From Acinetobacter sp. UBA3106 (lineage in GTDB: Bacteria > Pseudomonadota > Gammaproteobacteria > Pseudomonadales > Moraxellaceae), in the NCBI GenBank assembly GCA_002365595.1, contig DFAM01000016.1, forward strand, positions 243,987 through 298,417: a stretch of DNA of 54,431 nt, read 5' to 3'. Positions 9,619 to 18,546 of the stretch are shown piece by piece (the stretch's first letter is position 1; the number at the start of each line of letters is the position of its first letter). Under the pieces are notes generated by a model. It worked only from the letters and a program-made list of their open reading frames with translations, did not search any database and had not been told where the DNA came from. Position numbers and translations under genes: made by a program.

Positions 9619-9740
9619 TTACTCTCGTTATTAAGGTGCGATTTAATGGTCGCGGTGACCGGTTCAGACTAACTCAACTATATTAGTAGTGAAACATGAC
9701 GATTTGACCAATAAATGTCGGACACTACACGATAGCCAAT
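9619..9740 (-). promoter_or_regulatory. Probable promoter/leader region of the rimP-nusA-infB-rbfA operon
   Basis: About 120 bases separate the tandem terminators of the tRNA array from the rimP ATG. Because those terminators face the same direction as rimP, the operon most likely has its own start here. I do not see a convincing -35/-10 pair, so this is a positional inference. Confidence 0.4.
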
Positions 9741-9760
9741 AAAAAAGGGCGTAATCGCCC
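9741..9760 (-). terminator. Second terminator after the tRNA-fMet array
   Basis: Read on the minus strand, a five-pair G/C stem (GGGCG 9747-9751 with CGCCC 9756-9760) and four-base loop runs directly into a six-base T-run. It is placed to stop read-through from the tRNA genes before rimP. Confidence 0.75.
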
Positions 9761-9793
9761 CTATTTACACAGAAAAACCAAAGTCCACTGTGC

Positions 9794-9822
9794 AAAAAGG
9801 CCCACCTTTTTGTGAGCCTTTT
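9794..9822 (-). terminator. First terminator after the tRNA-fMet array
   Basis: On the minus strand AAAAGGCTCAC pairs with GTGGGCCTTTTT, with one weak position, about 7 bases after the encoded CCA of the last tRNA gene. Together with the stem at 9741-9760 it forms a tandem terminator. Confidence 0.7.
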
Positions 9823-9829
9823 AGAAACT

Positions 9830-9906
<77 letters not shown>

Positions 9907-9997
9907 TCAACGTGCAAAAATTATATACAATCTGCTGATCATTTTCAATCAAAAACTCTTCAGCGATTGTTTGATTAAGTTGCACCTTAATCAAAAG

Positions 9998-10066
9998 TGG
10001 TAGCCGGAGCTGGATTTGAACCAACAACCTTCGCCAGTTTATGGAGAGTTGAGCCTGATGAGCAAT
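9998..10066 (-). pseudogene. Decayed initiator tRNA-fMet copy
   Basis: The minus strand retains the T arm and 3' end of the neighbouring initiator tRNAs nearly intact (TTGGTTCAAATCCAGCTCC, ending in ACCA) and part of the D-arm to anticodon-stem region (GCTCATCAGGCTCA). The acceptor 3' strand has a base change (CCGGC for CCCGC). The anticodon stem is broken by a replaced and expanded stretch of about 17 bases at 10034-10049. The 5' acceptor strand and the start of the D arm are not recognisable. A working cloverleaf cannot form, so I read it as a dead fourth copy of the array. Confidence 0.8.
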
Positions 10067-10106
10067 CAACTATTCAATAAATAGCATTTCTACACACTTA
10101 AAAACT

Positions 10107-10183
<77 letters not shown>

Positions 10184-10256
10184 ACAACATTACAAAAAAT
10201 TAATCTCACCTTAAATACTCAAGGTGCTTATTTCAGTTTGCATCTAAAATAAAGAT

Positions 10257-10333
<77 letters not shown>

Positions 10334-10379
10334 TCAACAGATTTGCTGCTTACACCCACTTATGTTCTGGATTATAAGT

Positions 10380-10464
10380 TGGTGCGGAAGGGGGGACTTG
10401 AACCCCCACGCCCGAAGGCACTACCACCTCAAGGTAGCGTGTCTACCAATTCCACCACCACCGC
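10380..10464 (-). tRNA. tRNA-Leu (GAG)
   Basis: This 85-base class II tRNA has an encoded CCA. The anticodon loop TTGAGGT gives anticodon GAG, reading CUU/CUC codons. The long variable arm (TGCCTTCGGGCG) is typical of leucine tRNAs. The position after secG matches the secG-leuU order of E. coli. The acceptor stem has one T-T mismatch at 5:68 and a G-T pair at 6:67. Confidence 0.95.
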
Positions 10465-10517
10465 AGCTGTGTCGCATTCTAGTCGGATCAGACCCAAAAA
10501 GAAAGAACTAAATATAT

Positions 10518-10847
10518 TTATTCGCCTGTTTTCGGTGCAACTGGTGAAGTTTCACTCGAATTTGCCGGAGCCGTGGTTGTTGTTTGTACCGATTTTAAGC
10601 TATAGGCATCACTGGTCTGCTTTTTGGCAAAAATAGCTAAACTCAAGCTCGTTACAAAAAACAAAGCTGTTAATATGGCAGTTAGACGGGTTAAAAAATT
10701 GGCTGAACCTGAAGCGCCAAAGACGGTTGCAGCACCGCCCCCACCAAATGAGGCACCTGCATCTGCCCCTTTACCATGTTGTACCAGAATCAATACAATC
10801 ATTAAAAGGGCTAAGATAATATGTACTACCAGCACAAAAGTTTGCAT
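10518..10847 (-). CDS. secG: Preprotein translocase subunit SecG
   Basis: SecG is the small accessory subunit of the SecYEG channel in the inner membrane. The 109-residue protein has two hydrophobic helices (about residues 3-21 and 54-74) joined by the Gly-rich family loop (GADAGASFGGGGAATVFGASG), and a short Ser/Thr-rich tail. It follows tpiA by 13 bases and precedes tRNA-Leu, as in E. coli-type clusters. Confidence 0.95.
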   Translation of the reverse strand: MQTFVLVVHIILALLMIVLILVQHGKGADAGASFGGGGAATVFGASGSANFLTRLTAILTALFFVTSLSLAIFAKKQTSDAYSLKSVQTTTTAPANSSETSPVAPKTGE

Positions 10848-10860
10848 GCTGAACTCCTAA

Positions 10861-11652
10861 TTATTTTGTATTTGCAAAAGCCTGAGCAATTTTATAGAAA
10901 GACTCTGCATTTAAAGATGCACCACCAACCAGCGCACCATTAATATCTGGACAGGCAGCCAACTCTACTGCATTTTCTGGCTTAACACTACCACCATATA
11001 AAATCGCCATGCTTGCACCCACAGATGTAATTTGAGTCAAACCTGCACGAATTTTGGCATGCATTGCCTGTGCATCTTCAGGTGAAGCAGTTTTACCGGT
11101 ACCAATTGCCCAGATAGGTTCATAGGCTACGATAATATTTTTCCACTGCTCAGCCTGCACCACTGCGGCAATATCACAGATTTGCTGCAAGACCACCTGC
11201 TCTGCCTGACCATTTTCACGCTGTTCCAAGCTTTCACCGACGCAATAAATAATGGTTAAGCCTGCATTTAAAGCATTCTTCACTTTTTCATTTAAAATTT
11301 GAGCGGTTTCAGCAAAAATCTCGCGACGTTCTGAATGACCAATCAGTACAAAACCGATCTGATGATCTTTCAATAAGTCAGCACTCACCTCACCGGTATA
11401 GGCGCCCGTACCGGCAATACGAGAAATATCCTGCGCAACGGTATAAACAGGATGGGCTGCACTTGCCAGTTCCGCTTGAACAGCGCTCAAAGCCAGCATA
11501 GTGGGAGCAATACCCAAATAGCAATTTGGTTCTTTAATTTCATTATTTTGCAATAATTTTTTAAAATCTTTTAGTAACGCTTTTGCGTCTGCCTGCATTG
11601 GGTTCATTTTCCAATTGCCGACAACCCAAGGAGTAATAGTCGAACCCGACAT
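10861..11652 (-). CDS. tpiA: Triose-phosphate isomerase
   Basis: The enzyme interconverts dihydroxyacetone phosphate and glyceraldehyde 3-phosphate in the cytoplasm. The 263-residue product carries the substrate-binding NWKMN, the electrophilic-His GHSERR motif, the catalytic-Glu YEPIWAIGTGK loop and the C-terminal YGGSV phosphate-binding motif, all expected for an active TIM. I chose the ATG at 11652, which has TAGG seven bases upstream. A longer reading from a TTG at 11673 is unlikely. It is the first gene of the tpiA-secG-tRNA cluster. Confidence 0.96.
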   Translation of the reverse strand: MSGSTITPWVVGNWKMNPMQADAKALLKDFKKLLQNNEIKEPNCYLGIAPTMLALSAVQAELASAAHPVYTVAQDISRIAGTGAYTGEVSADLLKDHQIGFVLIGHSERREIFAETAQILNEKVKNALNAGLTIIYCVGESLEQRENGQAEQVVLQQICDIAAVVQAEQWKNIIVAYEPIWAIGTGKTASPEDAQAMHAKIRAGLTQITSVGASMAILYGGSVKPENAVELAACPDINGALVGGASLNAESFYKIAQAFANTK

Positions 11653-11933
11653 ACAGTAACCTATTAAAAACAATTCATTAAACCGCGCACATTCTACACG
11701 GAATTCAAGATTTTTCAGAAAATTTTCATATAGCTTTTTTATCTCATTCTTATTTTTTGCAACCTCGACTTTTACCTTAAAGAAAAAACTTCCTCCTGTA
11801 ATTACGACTGGTTCAAAGTTTTATGTGATATTAAGTAGATGACAACATTTTAAGATATGGTATTTTTATACAACAAAAGTATAATTCAAATATACCAATT
11901 ATAAACAAATTGATTAAGCAGGCATATTCAAGC
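11653..11933. promoter_or_regulatory. Divergent intergenic region between tpiA and pilB
   Basis: This AT-rich stretch of about 280 bases must carry promoters for both tpiA (-) and the pilBCD-coaE operon (+). I see no clear operator, repeat or hidden gene in it. Confidence 0.4.
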
Positions 11934-13649
11934 ATGGCAGCATTACAAAGTTCACCTAGATTCACTGGTTTTATTCGGCGGTTAGTTGAAGATGGCTTAG
12001 TTTCTGCTGAAAATATGCAGAATGCGATGGCGAATGCCAAAAAAGCCAATCAGGATATTGTCCCTTTTTTAATTGATCAGTTAAAGATTTCAGCTCTAGA
12101 TATTGCCGAGAAAATTTCTCAAGAATTTGGAGAGCCTCTTTTTGATTTGAGCGCCTATGATTCTGCGCAAATTATCCGAGAAGGGATAGATGAAAAACTC
12201 ATTAGTAAACATTGCATTCTGCCCATTTTTAAACGTGGCAATTTACTCTACGTCGCCACCAGCAATCCCACCAATATAGATGCTATGGATGCGATTCGCT
12301 TCAGCAGTAAAATGAATATTGAAGCGATTATTGTAGAACACCCAAAATTACACAAACTCATCGAACAAAATTTTACTCAAGCGGACAGTTTTGAATTTTC
12401 TGATGATGATATCGATCTCGATCTCGAACAAGAAGATTTCAACAAATCTGCGGATGAAGATGATGGTCCACCACAAGCGGATGAGGCCCCTATTGTAAAA
12501 TATATCAATAAATTATTGATTGATGCGATTCGTATGGGTGCCTCCGATTTACATTTTGAACCTTATGAGAAATCATACCGTGTTCGTTATCGTATTGATG
12601 GCGTGTTACGTCAGATTGCCAATCCTCCCCTACAACTTGCTACACGCCTGGCCTCGCGTTTAAAAGTCATGTCACAAATGGACATTTCTGAAAAGCGCTT
12701 ACCTCAAGATGGACGGATTAAGCTTAAGCTTTCAAAAACCAAAGCCATCGACTTTCGTGTTAACTCTTTACCGACCCTATTTGGGGAAAAACTGGTACTA
12801 CGTATTCTGGATCCATCTAGTGCCATGCTAGGTATTGATGCCTTGGGTTATGAACCAGAGCAAAAAGAACTGTTTATGCAAGCCTTGGAGAAGCCTCAAG
12901 GCATGCTGTTGATTACAGGTCCAACCGGTTCTGGTAAAACCGTATCCCTGTATACGGGCTTGAATATTTTAAATCGCGAAGACACCAATATTTCCACTGC
13001 AGAAGATCCTGTAGAAATTAACTTGGAAGGAATTAATCAGGTCAATGTCAATGCTAAAGTGGGTTTAACTTTCTCGGCTGCGCTTAAATCATTCTTACGT
13101 CAAGATCCCGATATTGTGATGGTCGGTGAGATTCGAGATTTAGAAACCGCAGAAATTGCTGTTAAAGCTGCTCAGACGGGTCATATGGTAATGTCTACGC
13201 TACACACCAACAGTGCACCAGAAACCTTGACCCGTTTACGTAATATGGGCGTCCCTTCCTTTAATATTGCGACCTCCGTCAACTTGGTGATTGCACAACG
13301 TTTAGCACGTCGTTTATGCTCTCAATGTAAAGTACCTGCAGATATTCCGGAACCGAGTTTGTTAGAAATGGGTTTTAGAGAAGAAGATCTTCAACATGAA
13401 GACTTTCAGGTCTATCAACCTGTAGGCTGTTCCGAGTGCCGTGAGGGTTATAAAGGTCGTGTTGGTATTTATGAAGTCATGAAAGTGACACCTGAAATTT
13501 CGAAAATTATTATGGAAGATGGCAATGCACTAGAAATTGCAGCAGCATCTCAAAAATCGGGGTTTAATAATTTAAGACGTTCAGGATTAATCAAGGTTAT
13601 GCAGGGGGTGACTTCCCTACAGGAAGTCAATCGTGTAACCAGTGAATAA
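11934..13649 (+). CDS. pilB: Type IV pilus extension ATPase PilB
   Basis: PilB is the hexameric cytoplasmic ATPase that powers pilin polymerisation. The 571-residue protein has an N-terminal GspE/MshEN domain (about 5-160) and a secretion ATPase core with Walker A GPTGSGKT near residue 329, Asp box AEDPVE, Walker B VMVGEIRD near 396 and His box TGHMVMSTLHTN. Two zinc-binding CxxC pairs follow (CSQC near 462, CSEC near 499). The ATG at 11934 matches the family N-terminus. An upstream in-frame TTG at 11910 is less likely. pilC follows after 24 to 30 bases. Confidence 0.95.
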   Translation: MAALQSSPRFTGFIRRLVEDGLVSAENMQNAMANAKKANQDIVPFLIDQLKISALDIAEKISQEFGEPLFDLSAYDSAQIIREGIDEKLISKHCILPIFKRGNLLYVATSNPTNIDAMDAIRFSSKMNIEAIIVEHPKLHKLIEQNFTQADSFEFSDDDIDLDLEQEDFNKSADEDDGPPQADEAPIVKYINKLLIDAIRMGASDLHFEPYEKSYRVRYRIDGVLRQIANPPLQLATRLASRLKVMSQMDISEKRLPQDGRIKLKLSKTKAIDFRVNSLPTLFGEKLVLRILDPSSAMLGIDALGYEPEQKELFMQALEKPQGMLLITGPTGSGKTVSLYTGLNILNREDTNISTAEDPVEINLEGINQVNVNAKVGLTFSAALKSFLRQDPDIVMVGEIRDLETAEIAVKAAQTGHMVMSTLHTNSAPETLTRLRNMGVPSFNIATSVNLVIAQRLARRLCSQCKVPADIPEPSLLEMGFREEDLQHEDFQVYQPVGCSECREGYKGRVGIYEVMKVTPEISKIIMEDGNALEIAAASQKSGFNNLRRSGLIKVMQGVTSLQEVNRVTSE

Positions 13650-13679
13650 ATGAAAATTTAAAAATAAGGATAAATGCAC

Positions 13680-14906
13680 ATGGCTGCCAAAAAAGCACAG
13701 ATGATGCCAACCTTCAGTTATGAAGGCATTGATCGTAAAGGGGAAAAGCTTAAGGGAGAATTACCTGCGCGTAATATGGCACTTGCTAAAGTGACTTTAC
13801 GCAAGCAAGGAATTACCATTAAGACCATTCGGGAAAAAAGAAAAAATATTTTCGAAGGCTTAATGAAAAAGAAAGTCAGCACGCTCGATATCACTATTTT
13901 TACTCGTCAACTGGCAACCATGATGAAAGCCGGTGTACCCCTCGTGCAGAGCTTTGAAATCGTCGCTGAAGGCTTAGAAAATCCATCCATGCGTGAAGTT
14001 GTATTAGGGATTAAAGGTGAAGTCGAAGGCGGGAATACCTTTGCTGGTGCACTTAAAAAATATCCTCAATATTTTGATAACTTATTTTGCTCATTGGTTG
14101 AATCTGGTGAACAGTCAGGCGCCTTGGAAACTATGCTGGATCGCGTCGCAATTTATAAAGAGAAAAGTGAGCTTTTAAAGCAAAAAATCAAAAAAGCCAT
14201 GAAGTATCCAGCAACTGTTGTAGTTGTAGCTGTTATTGTTACTATTATTTTGATGGTCAAAGTGGTACCGGTATTCGAAGAATTATTTAGTTCATTTGGT
14301 GCAGATTTGCCGGCCTTTACCAAAATGGTGGTGAATATGTCTGAATGGATGCAAAAATATTGGTTTATTCTGATCATTGCAGTTGGTGCAATAATTGCTG
14401 GATTCCTTGAAGCAAAAAAACGTAGTAAAAAATTCCGTGACTTCCTCGATAGAGCTGCACTTAAAGCACCTATTTTTGGCGATCTTGTTTATAAAGCCAT
14501 TATTGCCCGTTACAGTCGAACCTTAGCGACTACTTTTGCTGCCGGTGTTCCCTTGATTGATGCCTTGGAATCTACTGCTGGTGCAACTAACAACGTGGTT
14601 TATGAAACTGCGGTAATGAAAATCCGTGATGATGTAGCAACTGGTCAACAATTACAGTTTGCCATGCGAGTGACCAACAAATTCCCTTCTATGGCTGTAC
14701 AGATGGTCGCCATTGGTGAAGAATCGGGTGCACTGGATGCCATGCTGGATAAAGTCGCCACTCATTTTGAAAATGAAGTCGACAATGCAGTAGATGGCCT
14801 AACCTCAATGATGGAACCTCTAATCATGGCTGTACTTGGGGTACTGGTCGGCGGTCTGGTGATTGCCATGTATCTCCCAATTTTCCAAATGGGCTCTGTG
14901 GTTTAA
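13680..14906 (+). CDS. pilC: Type IV pilus inner-membrane platform protein PilC
   Basis: PilC is the polytopic platform on which PilB and PilT act. The 408-residue protein contains two T2SSF domains (about 70-195 and 275-395), each beginning with a FxRQLATMxxAGVPL-type or YSRTLATTFAAGVPLIDALE-type motif, and three membrane helices. Two start codons lie six bases apart (13674 and 13680). AAGGA at 13666-13670 is spaced nine bases from 13680 but only three from 13674, so I prefer the second. The stop shares a base with the pilD ATG. Confidence 0.95.
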   Translation: MAAKKAQMMPTFSYEGIDRKGEKLKGELPARNMALAKVTLRKQGITIKTIREKRKNIFEGLMKKKVSTLDITIFTRQLATMMKAGVPLVQSFEIVAEGLENPSMREVVLGIKGEVEGGNTFAGALKKYPQYFDNLFCSLVESGEQSGALETMLDRVAIYKEKSELLKQKIKKAMKYPATVVVVAVIVTIILMVKVVPVFEELFSSFGADLPAFTKMVVNMSEWMQKYWFILIIAVGAIIAGFLEAKKRSKKFRDFLDRAALKAPIFGDLVYKAIIARYSRTLATTFAAGVPLIDALESTAGATNNVVYETAVMKIRDDVATGQQLQFAMRVTNKFPSMAVQMVAIGEESGALDAMLDKVATHFENEVDNAVDGLTSMMEPLIMAVLGVLVGGLVIAMYLPIFQMGSVV

Positions 14907-15766
14907 TGCAAGAATTTATCGCTTATTTTATGATTAACCCAACTGCTTTGTATCTTGCAGTTGGGCTTTTTAGTCTCTGTATTGGCAGTTTTTTAAATGT
15001 CGTGATCTATCGCACGCCGAAAATGATGGAACAGGAATGGCGGCAGGACTGCCAAATATTGCTGCATCCTGAACACGCCATGATTGATGAAACAAAGATC
15101 ACCCTCAGCAAGCCTGATTCAACCTGTCCGAAATGCCAGACCTCCATTCGCTGGTATCAAAACATTCCTGTCATCAGCTGGCTGGTTTTACGTGGTAAAT
15201 GCGGTTCGTGCAAAAACCCAATTAGTATTCGTTATCCTTTGATTGAATTATTGACTGCTGCGTGTTCCCTGATCATTGTGGTAGTCTTCGGCCCTACCCT
15301 ACAGATGCTGTTTGGTCTAATTCTCACCTGGGTTTTGATCGCACTTACCTTTATTGATTTTGACACCCAACTTCTACCTGACCGTTATACTTTAACCTTG
15401 GCAGCACTGGGTTTAGGCATTAATAGTTATGCTATTTATACCAGTCCAACATCCGCCATCTGGGGCTATATTATTGGTTTCCTGTGTTTGTGGATTGTCT
15501 ATTATCTGTTTAAGATGATTACCGGTAAAGAAGGCATGGGCTATGGTGATTTTAAACTCCTTGCAGCCTTAGGAGCCTGGATGGGGCCATTGATGCTGCC
15601 ACTCATCGTATTACTTTCTTCTTTTGTGGGTGCAATCATTGGCATCATTCTGCTAAAAATCCGTAAAGAGAACCAGCCTTTTGCTTTTGGTCCTTATATC
15701 GCCATTGCTGGTTGGATTGCGTTTATTTGGGGTGAGCAGATCATGAAAATCTATTTAGGACAGTAA
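14906..15766 (+). CDS. pilD: Prepilin peptidase / N-methyltransferase PilD
   Basis: PilD is an inner-membrane aspartyl protease that removes prepilin leader peptides and N-methylates the new N-terminus. The 286-residue protein has the N-terminal domain with two CxxC pairs (CPKC near residue 73, CGSC near 100), which are linked to methyltransferase activity. The catalytic aspartates lie in DFDTQLLPD (about 151) and GMGYGDFKLL (about 213). The rest is multi-helix membrane sequence. It is translationally coupled to pilC and 15 bases upstream of coaE. Confidence 0.95.
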   Translation: MQEFIAYFMINPTALYLAVGLFSLCIGSFLNVVIYRTPKMMEQEWRQDCQILLHPEHAMIDETKITLSKPDSTCPKCQTSIRWYQNIPVISWLVLRGKCGSCKNPISIRYPLIELLTAACSLIIVVVFGPTLQMLFGLILTWVLIALTFIDFDTQLLPDRYTLTLAALGLGINSYAIYTSPTSAIWGYIIGFLCLWIVYYLFKMITGKEGMGYGDFKLLAALGAWMGPLMLPLIVLLSSFVGAIIGIILLKIRKENQPFAFGPYIAIAGWIAFIWGEQIMKIYLGQ

Positions 15767-15781
15767 TTTTTAGGTATATAT

Positions 15782-16372
15782 ATGACGTTTATCTTGGGTT
15801 TAACAGGCGGAATTGGCAGTGGTAAATCAGCGGCCAGTCGATGGTTTGAAGCCCAAGGCATCACGGTAGTCGATGCCGATATTGTTGCCCGTGAAATTGT
15901 TGAAAAGGGGCAACCCGCTTTACAACAGATTCATGCTGCTTTCGGTGATTGGGTTTTGTTAGACAATGGCGAGCTGAATCGCCGGGCTTTACGTGAACAC
16001 ATCTTTAAAGATCCCGATGCACGTAAAACTTTAGAAAGCATTACCCACCCGGCGATTCGAGAGTCCATTATTCAACAGCTGCAGGCTGCGACCAGCCCCT
16101 ATGTGATTCTAGTTTCCCCCCTATTGTTTGAAACCAACCAACATGAACTGACCGATCACACCCTGCTGATTGATGCATCGATTGACTTGCAGATTCAGCG
16201 GGCTGCCATGCGTGATCATCAGTCCATTGAACAAATTGAAAAAATTATTCAGTCACAGATGCCACGTGAACAAAAACGTCGTTTGGCGGATGATATTGTG
16301 CTGAATGATGGTCATCTTGATCATCTCTACAGTCATTTACAACCGCTACATGAAACTTATTTAAAACGTTAA
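15782..16372 (+). CDS. coaE: Dephospho-CoA kinase
   Basis: CoaE catalyses the last step of coenzyme A synthesis, phosphorylating the 3'-OH of dephospho-CoA. The 196-residue protein opens with the P-loop GLTGGIGSGKS (residues 6-16). VDADIVAREIV follows, then the ESITHPAIR segment and the P(L)LFE motif of the family. coaE after pilD is a common order in gammaproteobacteria. A terminator follows directly and overlaps the end of the convergent neighbour. Confidence 0.95.
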   Translation: MTFILGLTGGIGSGKSAASRWFEAQGITVVDADIVAREIVEKGQPALQQIHAAFGDWVLLDNGELNRRALREHIFKDPDARKTLESITHPAIRESIIQQLQAATSPYVILVSPLLFETNQHELTDHTLLIDASIDLQIQRAAMRDHQSIEQIEKIIQSQMPREQKRRLADDIVLNDGHLDHLYSHLQPLHETYLKR

Positions 16373-16376
16373 AATT

Positions 16377-16409
16377 AAAAAAGCAGTCCTTTAAGACTGC
16401 TTTTTTTGT
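16377..16409. terminator. Bidirectional terminator inside the 3' end of the EamA gene
   Basis: AAGCAGTC (16381-16388) pairs perfectly with GACTGCTT (16395-16402), flanked by an A-run and a T-run. It terminates pilBCD-coaE on the plus strand. On the minus strand it spans the last codons and stop codon (16391-16393) of the EamA gene, the stop lying in the hairpin loop. Confidence 0.85.
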
Positions 16410-17308
16410 TGCTCAATTCGCTGCTTCAAACTGTCTTGATGACCAATCCAACGCCACGGCTGCAATGCACCGATTGCCATGCCTACCAGGCCACAAATAA
16501 TTGCTACACTTAAAGGCTCATCCAAAAGTGGCACGGCCAGAATTGCTGCCATAAACGGTGCCAAAGTGACGATACTTCCTGCCTTGAATGCCCCTAAACG
16601 TTTAATCGCTTCCACGTAGGTCAAGGTAGCGACAATCACCACAAAGATCCCGTGAAAAACCACCTGTAACAGTAAATGCATAGGTTCAGGTACAGTTAAA
16701 TTTTTCGGTAACAACAGCAGATAAATTGGTACATAAACAATTGCCGACCAGATAGCAACGCCTGCCATGGAATGCCAGGCGGAGAGCTGCCATTGCCGTA
16801 ATAGCACGGTAAAAATGCCCCACCAGATCGCACTCAAGAAAAATAGCATGTCGCCAAAACCAAAGGCCACTCCGGTTTCCTGATACATCAAGAAGCTCAT
16901 GGCAGTGATCGCGCTCAGCATAATCACCAAGCTAATCCAGATGTGTTTATCTAAAGGCTGTTTAAATAATACAAGCCCAGCGACTGCGGTACACAGCGGA
17001 AGACAACCATTCAGGAAAATGGCGGCATGCGCTGCGGGCACATAATGAAATGCCGTATAGGAGGTTAAGCAATACGCTACCCCACCGATCATCGCCAACA
17101 GGAAAGGCTCTTTTTTCCATAAAAAAGCAGTATCTTTTTTATAGAGCAAAATAGGCATTAAAATACAGAAAGCCAGCGCAAAACGTAGTGCTGTGATATC
17201 CCAAGCACTAATTCCCCACTGGGCATTCAGGCGGGAAGTAATGGTAAATCCCCCCCAAATACACATGGTAATGGCGACATAAAGATAACCTTGAGACCGG
17301 GGAGACAT
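16391..17308 (-). CDS. EamA/DMT-family transporter
   Basis: This is a ten-helix inner-membrane protein of the drug/metabolite transporter superfamily, with two EamA repeats (about residues 5-140 and 150-290). Members export amino acids, metabolites or drugs. Nothing here identifies the substrate. I take the ATG at 17308, giving 305 residues. A TTG nine bases upstream is possible, and neither has a strong ribosome-binding site. It lies 32 bases after rlmB on the same strand and could be its operon partner. The last residues are charged and encoded within the terminator stem. Confidence 0.85.
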   Translation of the reverse strand: MSPRSQGYLYVAITMCIWGGFTITSRLNAQWGISAWDITALRFALAFCILMPILLYKKDTAFLWKKEPFLLAMIGGVAYCLTSYTAFHYVPAAHAAIFLNGCLPLCTAVAGLVLFKQPLDKHIWISLVIMLSAITAMSFLMYQETGVAFGFGDMLFFLSAIWWGIFTVLLRQWQLSAWHSMAGVAIWSAIVYVPIYLLLLPKNLTVPEPMHLLLQVVFHGIFVVIVATLTYVEAIKRLGAFKAGSIVTLAPFMAAILAVPLLDEPLSVAIICGLVGMAIGALQPWRWIGHQDSLKQRIEQQKKQS

Positions 17309-17340
17309 AGCAAACAACTTTTAAATTTGAAAGAAAAAAA

Positions 17341-18090
17341 TTACACGTTACGTTGACGGCAAGCTTCATACAGTGCCATCCCTGTGGCAACACTGACATT
17401 TAAACTCTGCAAGTTTCCTGCCATTGGAATATAGACCGTCTGATCACATTGCGACTGGGTAATCGGACGTAGACCGGTATCTTCAGCACCCATGACTATA
17501 CATACGGCTGTACCGGTAAAATCAAACTTATCCACTGGTAAGGCTTTTTCATCCAGCATGGTTCCGACTACACGTACATTAAATTCATCTTTGATATTAC
17601 CCAGAGTACGCGCCAGATTGGTCACCTGAATAAACTTCACCTTTTCTGCGCCACCTGCAGCCACTTTACGTGCTGTTGGCGTTAGGCTTGCAGAACGATC
17701 ACGTGAAACCACTACCGCTTCCACACCCATGGCAGCCGCTGTACGAATACATGCGCCCAAATTGTGCGGATCGGTGACCTGATCCAGTGCCAGCAACAGC
17801 GCTTGAGGATTTTGTTTTAGCACTGCATCCAGATCCTGTTCATTCAAGACCGGATGTGGACGTACTGCTGCCACTACGCCCTGATGAAAAGGCTGACCTG
17901 CCAGTTTTTCCAGCTTGTCGCGACTGGCTTGCTGTACACTGATGCCGAAAGGTTCAGCCAGAGCCAGCACATTTTTCAAACGCTGGTCATCACGACCTTT
18001 TAAGGTAAATAAAGTCAGTACGCGCTCAGGCTCGAGTTCCAATAATGACTCCACCGAGTGAACGCCATAATAATATTCTGGTTTTGCCAT
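17341..18090 (-). CDS. rlmB: 23S rRNA (guanosine-2251-2'-O)-methyltransferase RlmB
   Basis: RlmB is a SpoU-class (SPOUT) enzyme that 2'-O-methylates G2251 of 23S rRNA using S-adenosylmethionine. The 249-residue protein has an N-terminal substrate-binding domain (YYGVHSVESLLE) and the knotted catalytic domain. SPOUT motif 1 is DPHNLGACIRTAAAMG (about 105-122), motif 2 is IVMGAEDTGL (about 195), and motif 3 is IPMAGNLQSLNVSVATGMALYE (about 215-236). The ATG lies at 18090. Confidence 0.95.
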   Translation of the reverse strand: MAKPEYYYGVHSVESLLELEPERVLTLFTLKGRDDQRLKNVLALAEPFGISVQQASRDKLEKLAGQPFHQGVVAAVRPHPVLNEQDLDAVLKQNPQALLLALDQVTDPHNLGACIRTAAAMGVEAVVVSRDRSASLTPTARKVAAGGAEKVKFIQVTNLARTLGNIKDEFNVRVVGTMLDEKALPVDKFDFTGTAVCIVMGAEDTGLRPITQSQCDQTVYIPMAGNLQSLNVSVATGMALYEACRQRNV

Positions 18091-18121
18091 GAACGGCCTC
18101 TAAAATTTATGCTGATAATAC

Positions 18122-18159
18122 AAAAAAGAAAAATCCTGCAAAGCAGGCTTTACAGGATT
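18122..18159 (-). terminator. Terminator downstream of ppnP
   Basis: On the minus strand AATCCTG (18159-18153) pairs with CAGGATT (18138-18132), followed by a T-rich run. The loop itself can form a small inner stem (AAAGC with GCTTT). It separates ppnP from rlmB. Confidence 0.75.
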
Positions 18160-18222
18160 GATGCTTGAATCTAGTTTAACCGATTCAAGTTAAAAATTCT
18201 TTGTCTTCTCTAGAACGAATGC

Positions 18223-18546
18223 TTAGCCTTCGAAATGACAGACATAATCGAGCACGTCATCGGTCTCGATTTTAAAACGGCTATTGCCTGGTACATAAAA
18301 AGATTGACCGGCACGGAACAATTCACTTTCGATTTTGTCGCCAATTTGTACACGACACTCACCTGAAATAATTTCCATACGTTCAGGCACATGCGTTTGA
18401 AAGGTCAATGCCTGTTCTGTTGGCAAAATCACCCCTAAGGTTTTTTTGGTGCCATCTTCAAACTGTACGGTATGACTGATACACAATCCATCGAAATAAA
18501 CATTCGACTTTTTGACAACCGAAACGTGATCAAACTGATTTGACAT
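18223..18546 (-). CDS. ppnP: Pyrimidine/purine nucleoside phosphorylase PpnP (cupin)
   Basis: This single-domain cupin of 107 residues belongs to the DUF1255 family. E. coli PpnP phosphorolyses several nucleosides to the free base and ribose 1-phosphate. The cupin motifs lie around residues 45-100, including ERMEIISGECRVQI and AGQSFYVPGNSRFKI, and the N-terminal YFDGLCISHTVQF is typical. I chose the ATG at 18546 because GGAG lies seven bases upstream. A longer in-frame reading to 18570 has no support. Confidence 0.9.
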   Translation of the reverse strand: MSNQFDHVSVVKKSNVYFDGLCISHTVQFEDGTKKTLGVILPTEQALTFQTHVPERMEIISGECRVQIGDKIESELFRAGQSFYVPGNSRFKIETDDVLDYVCHFEG

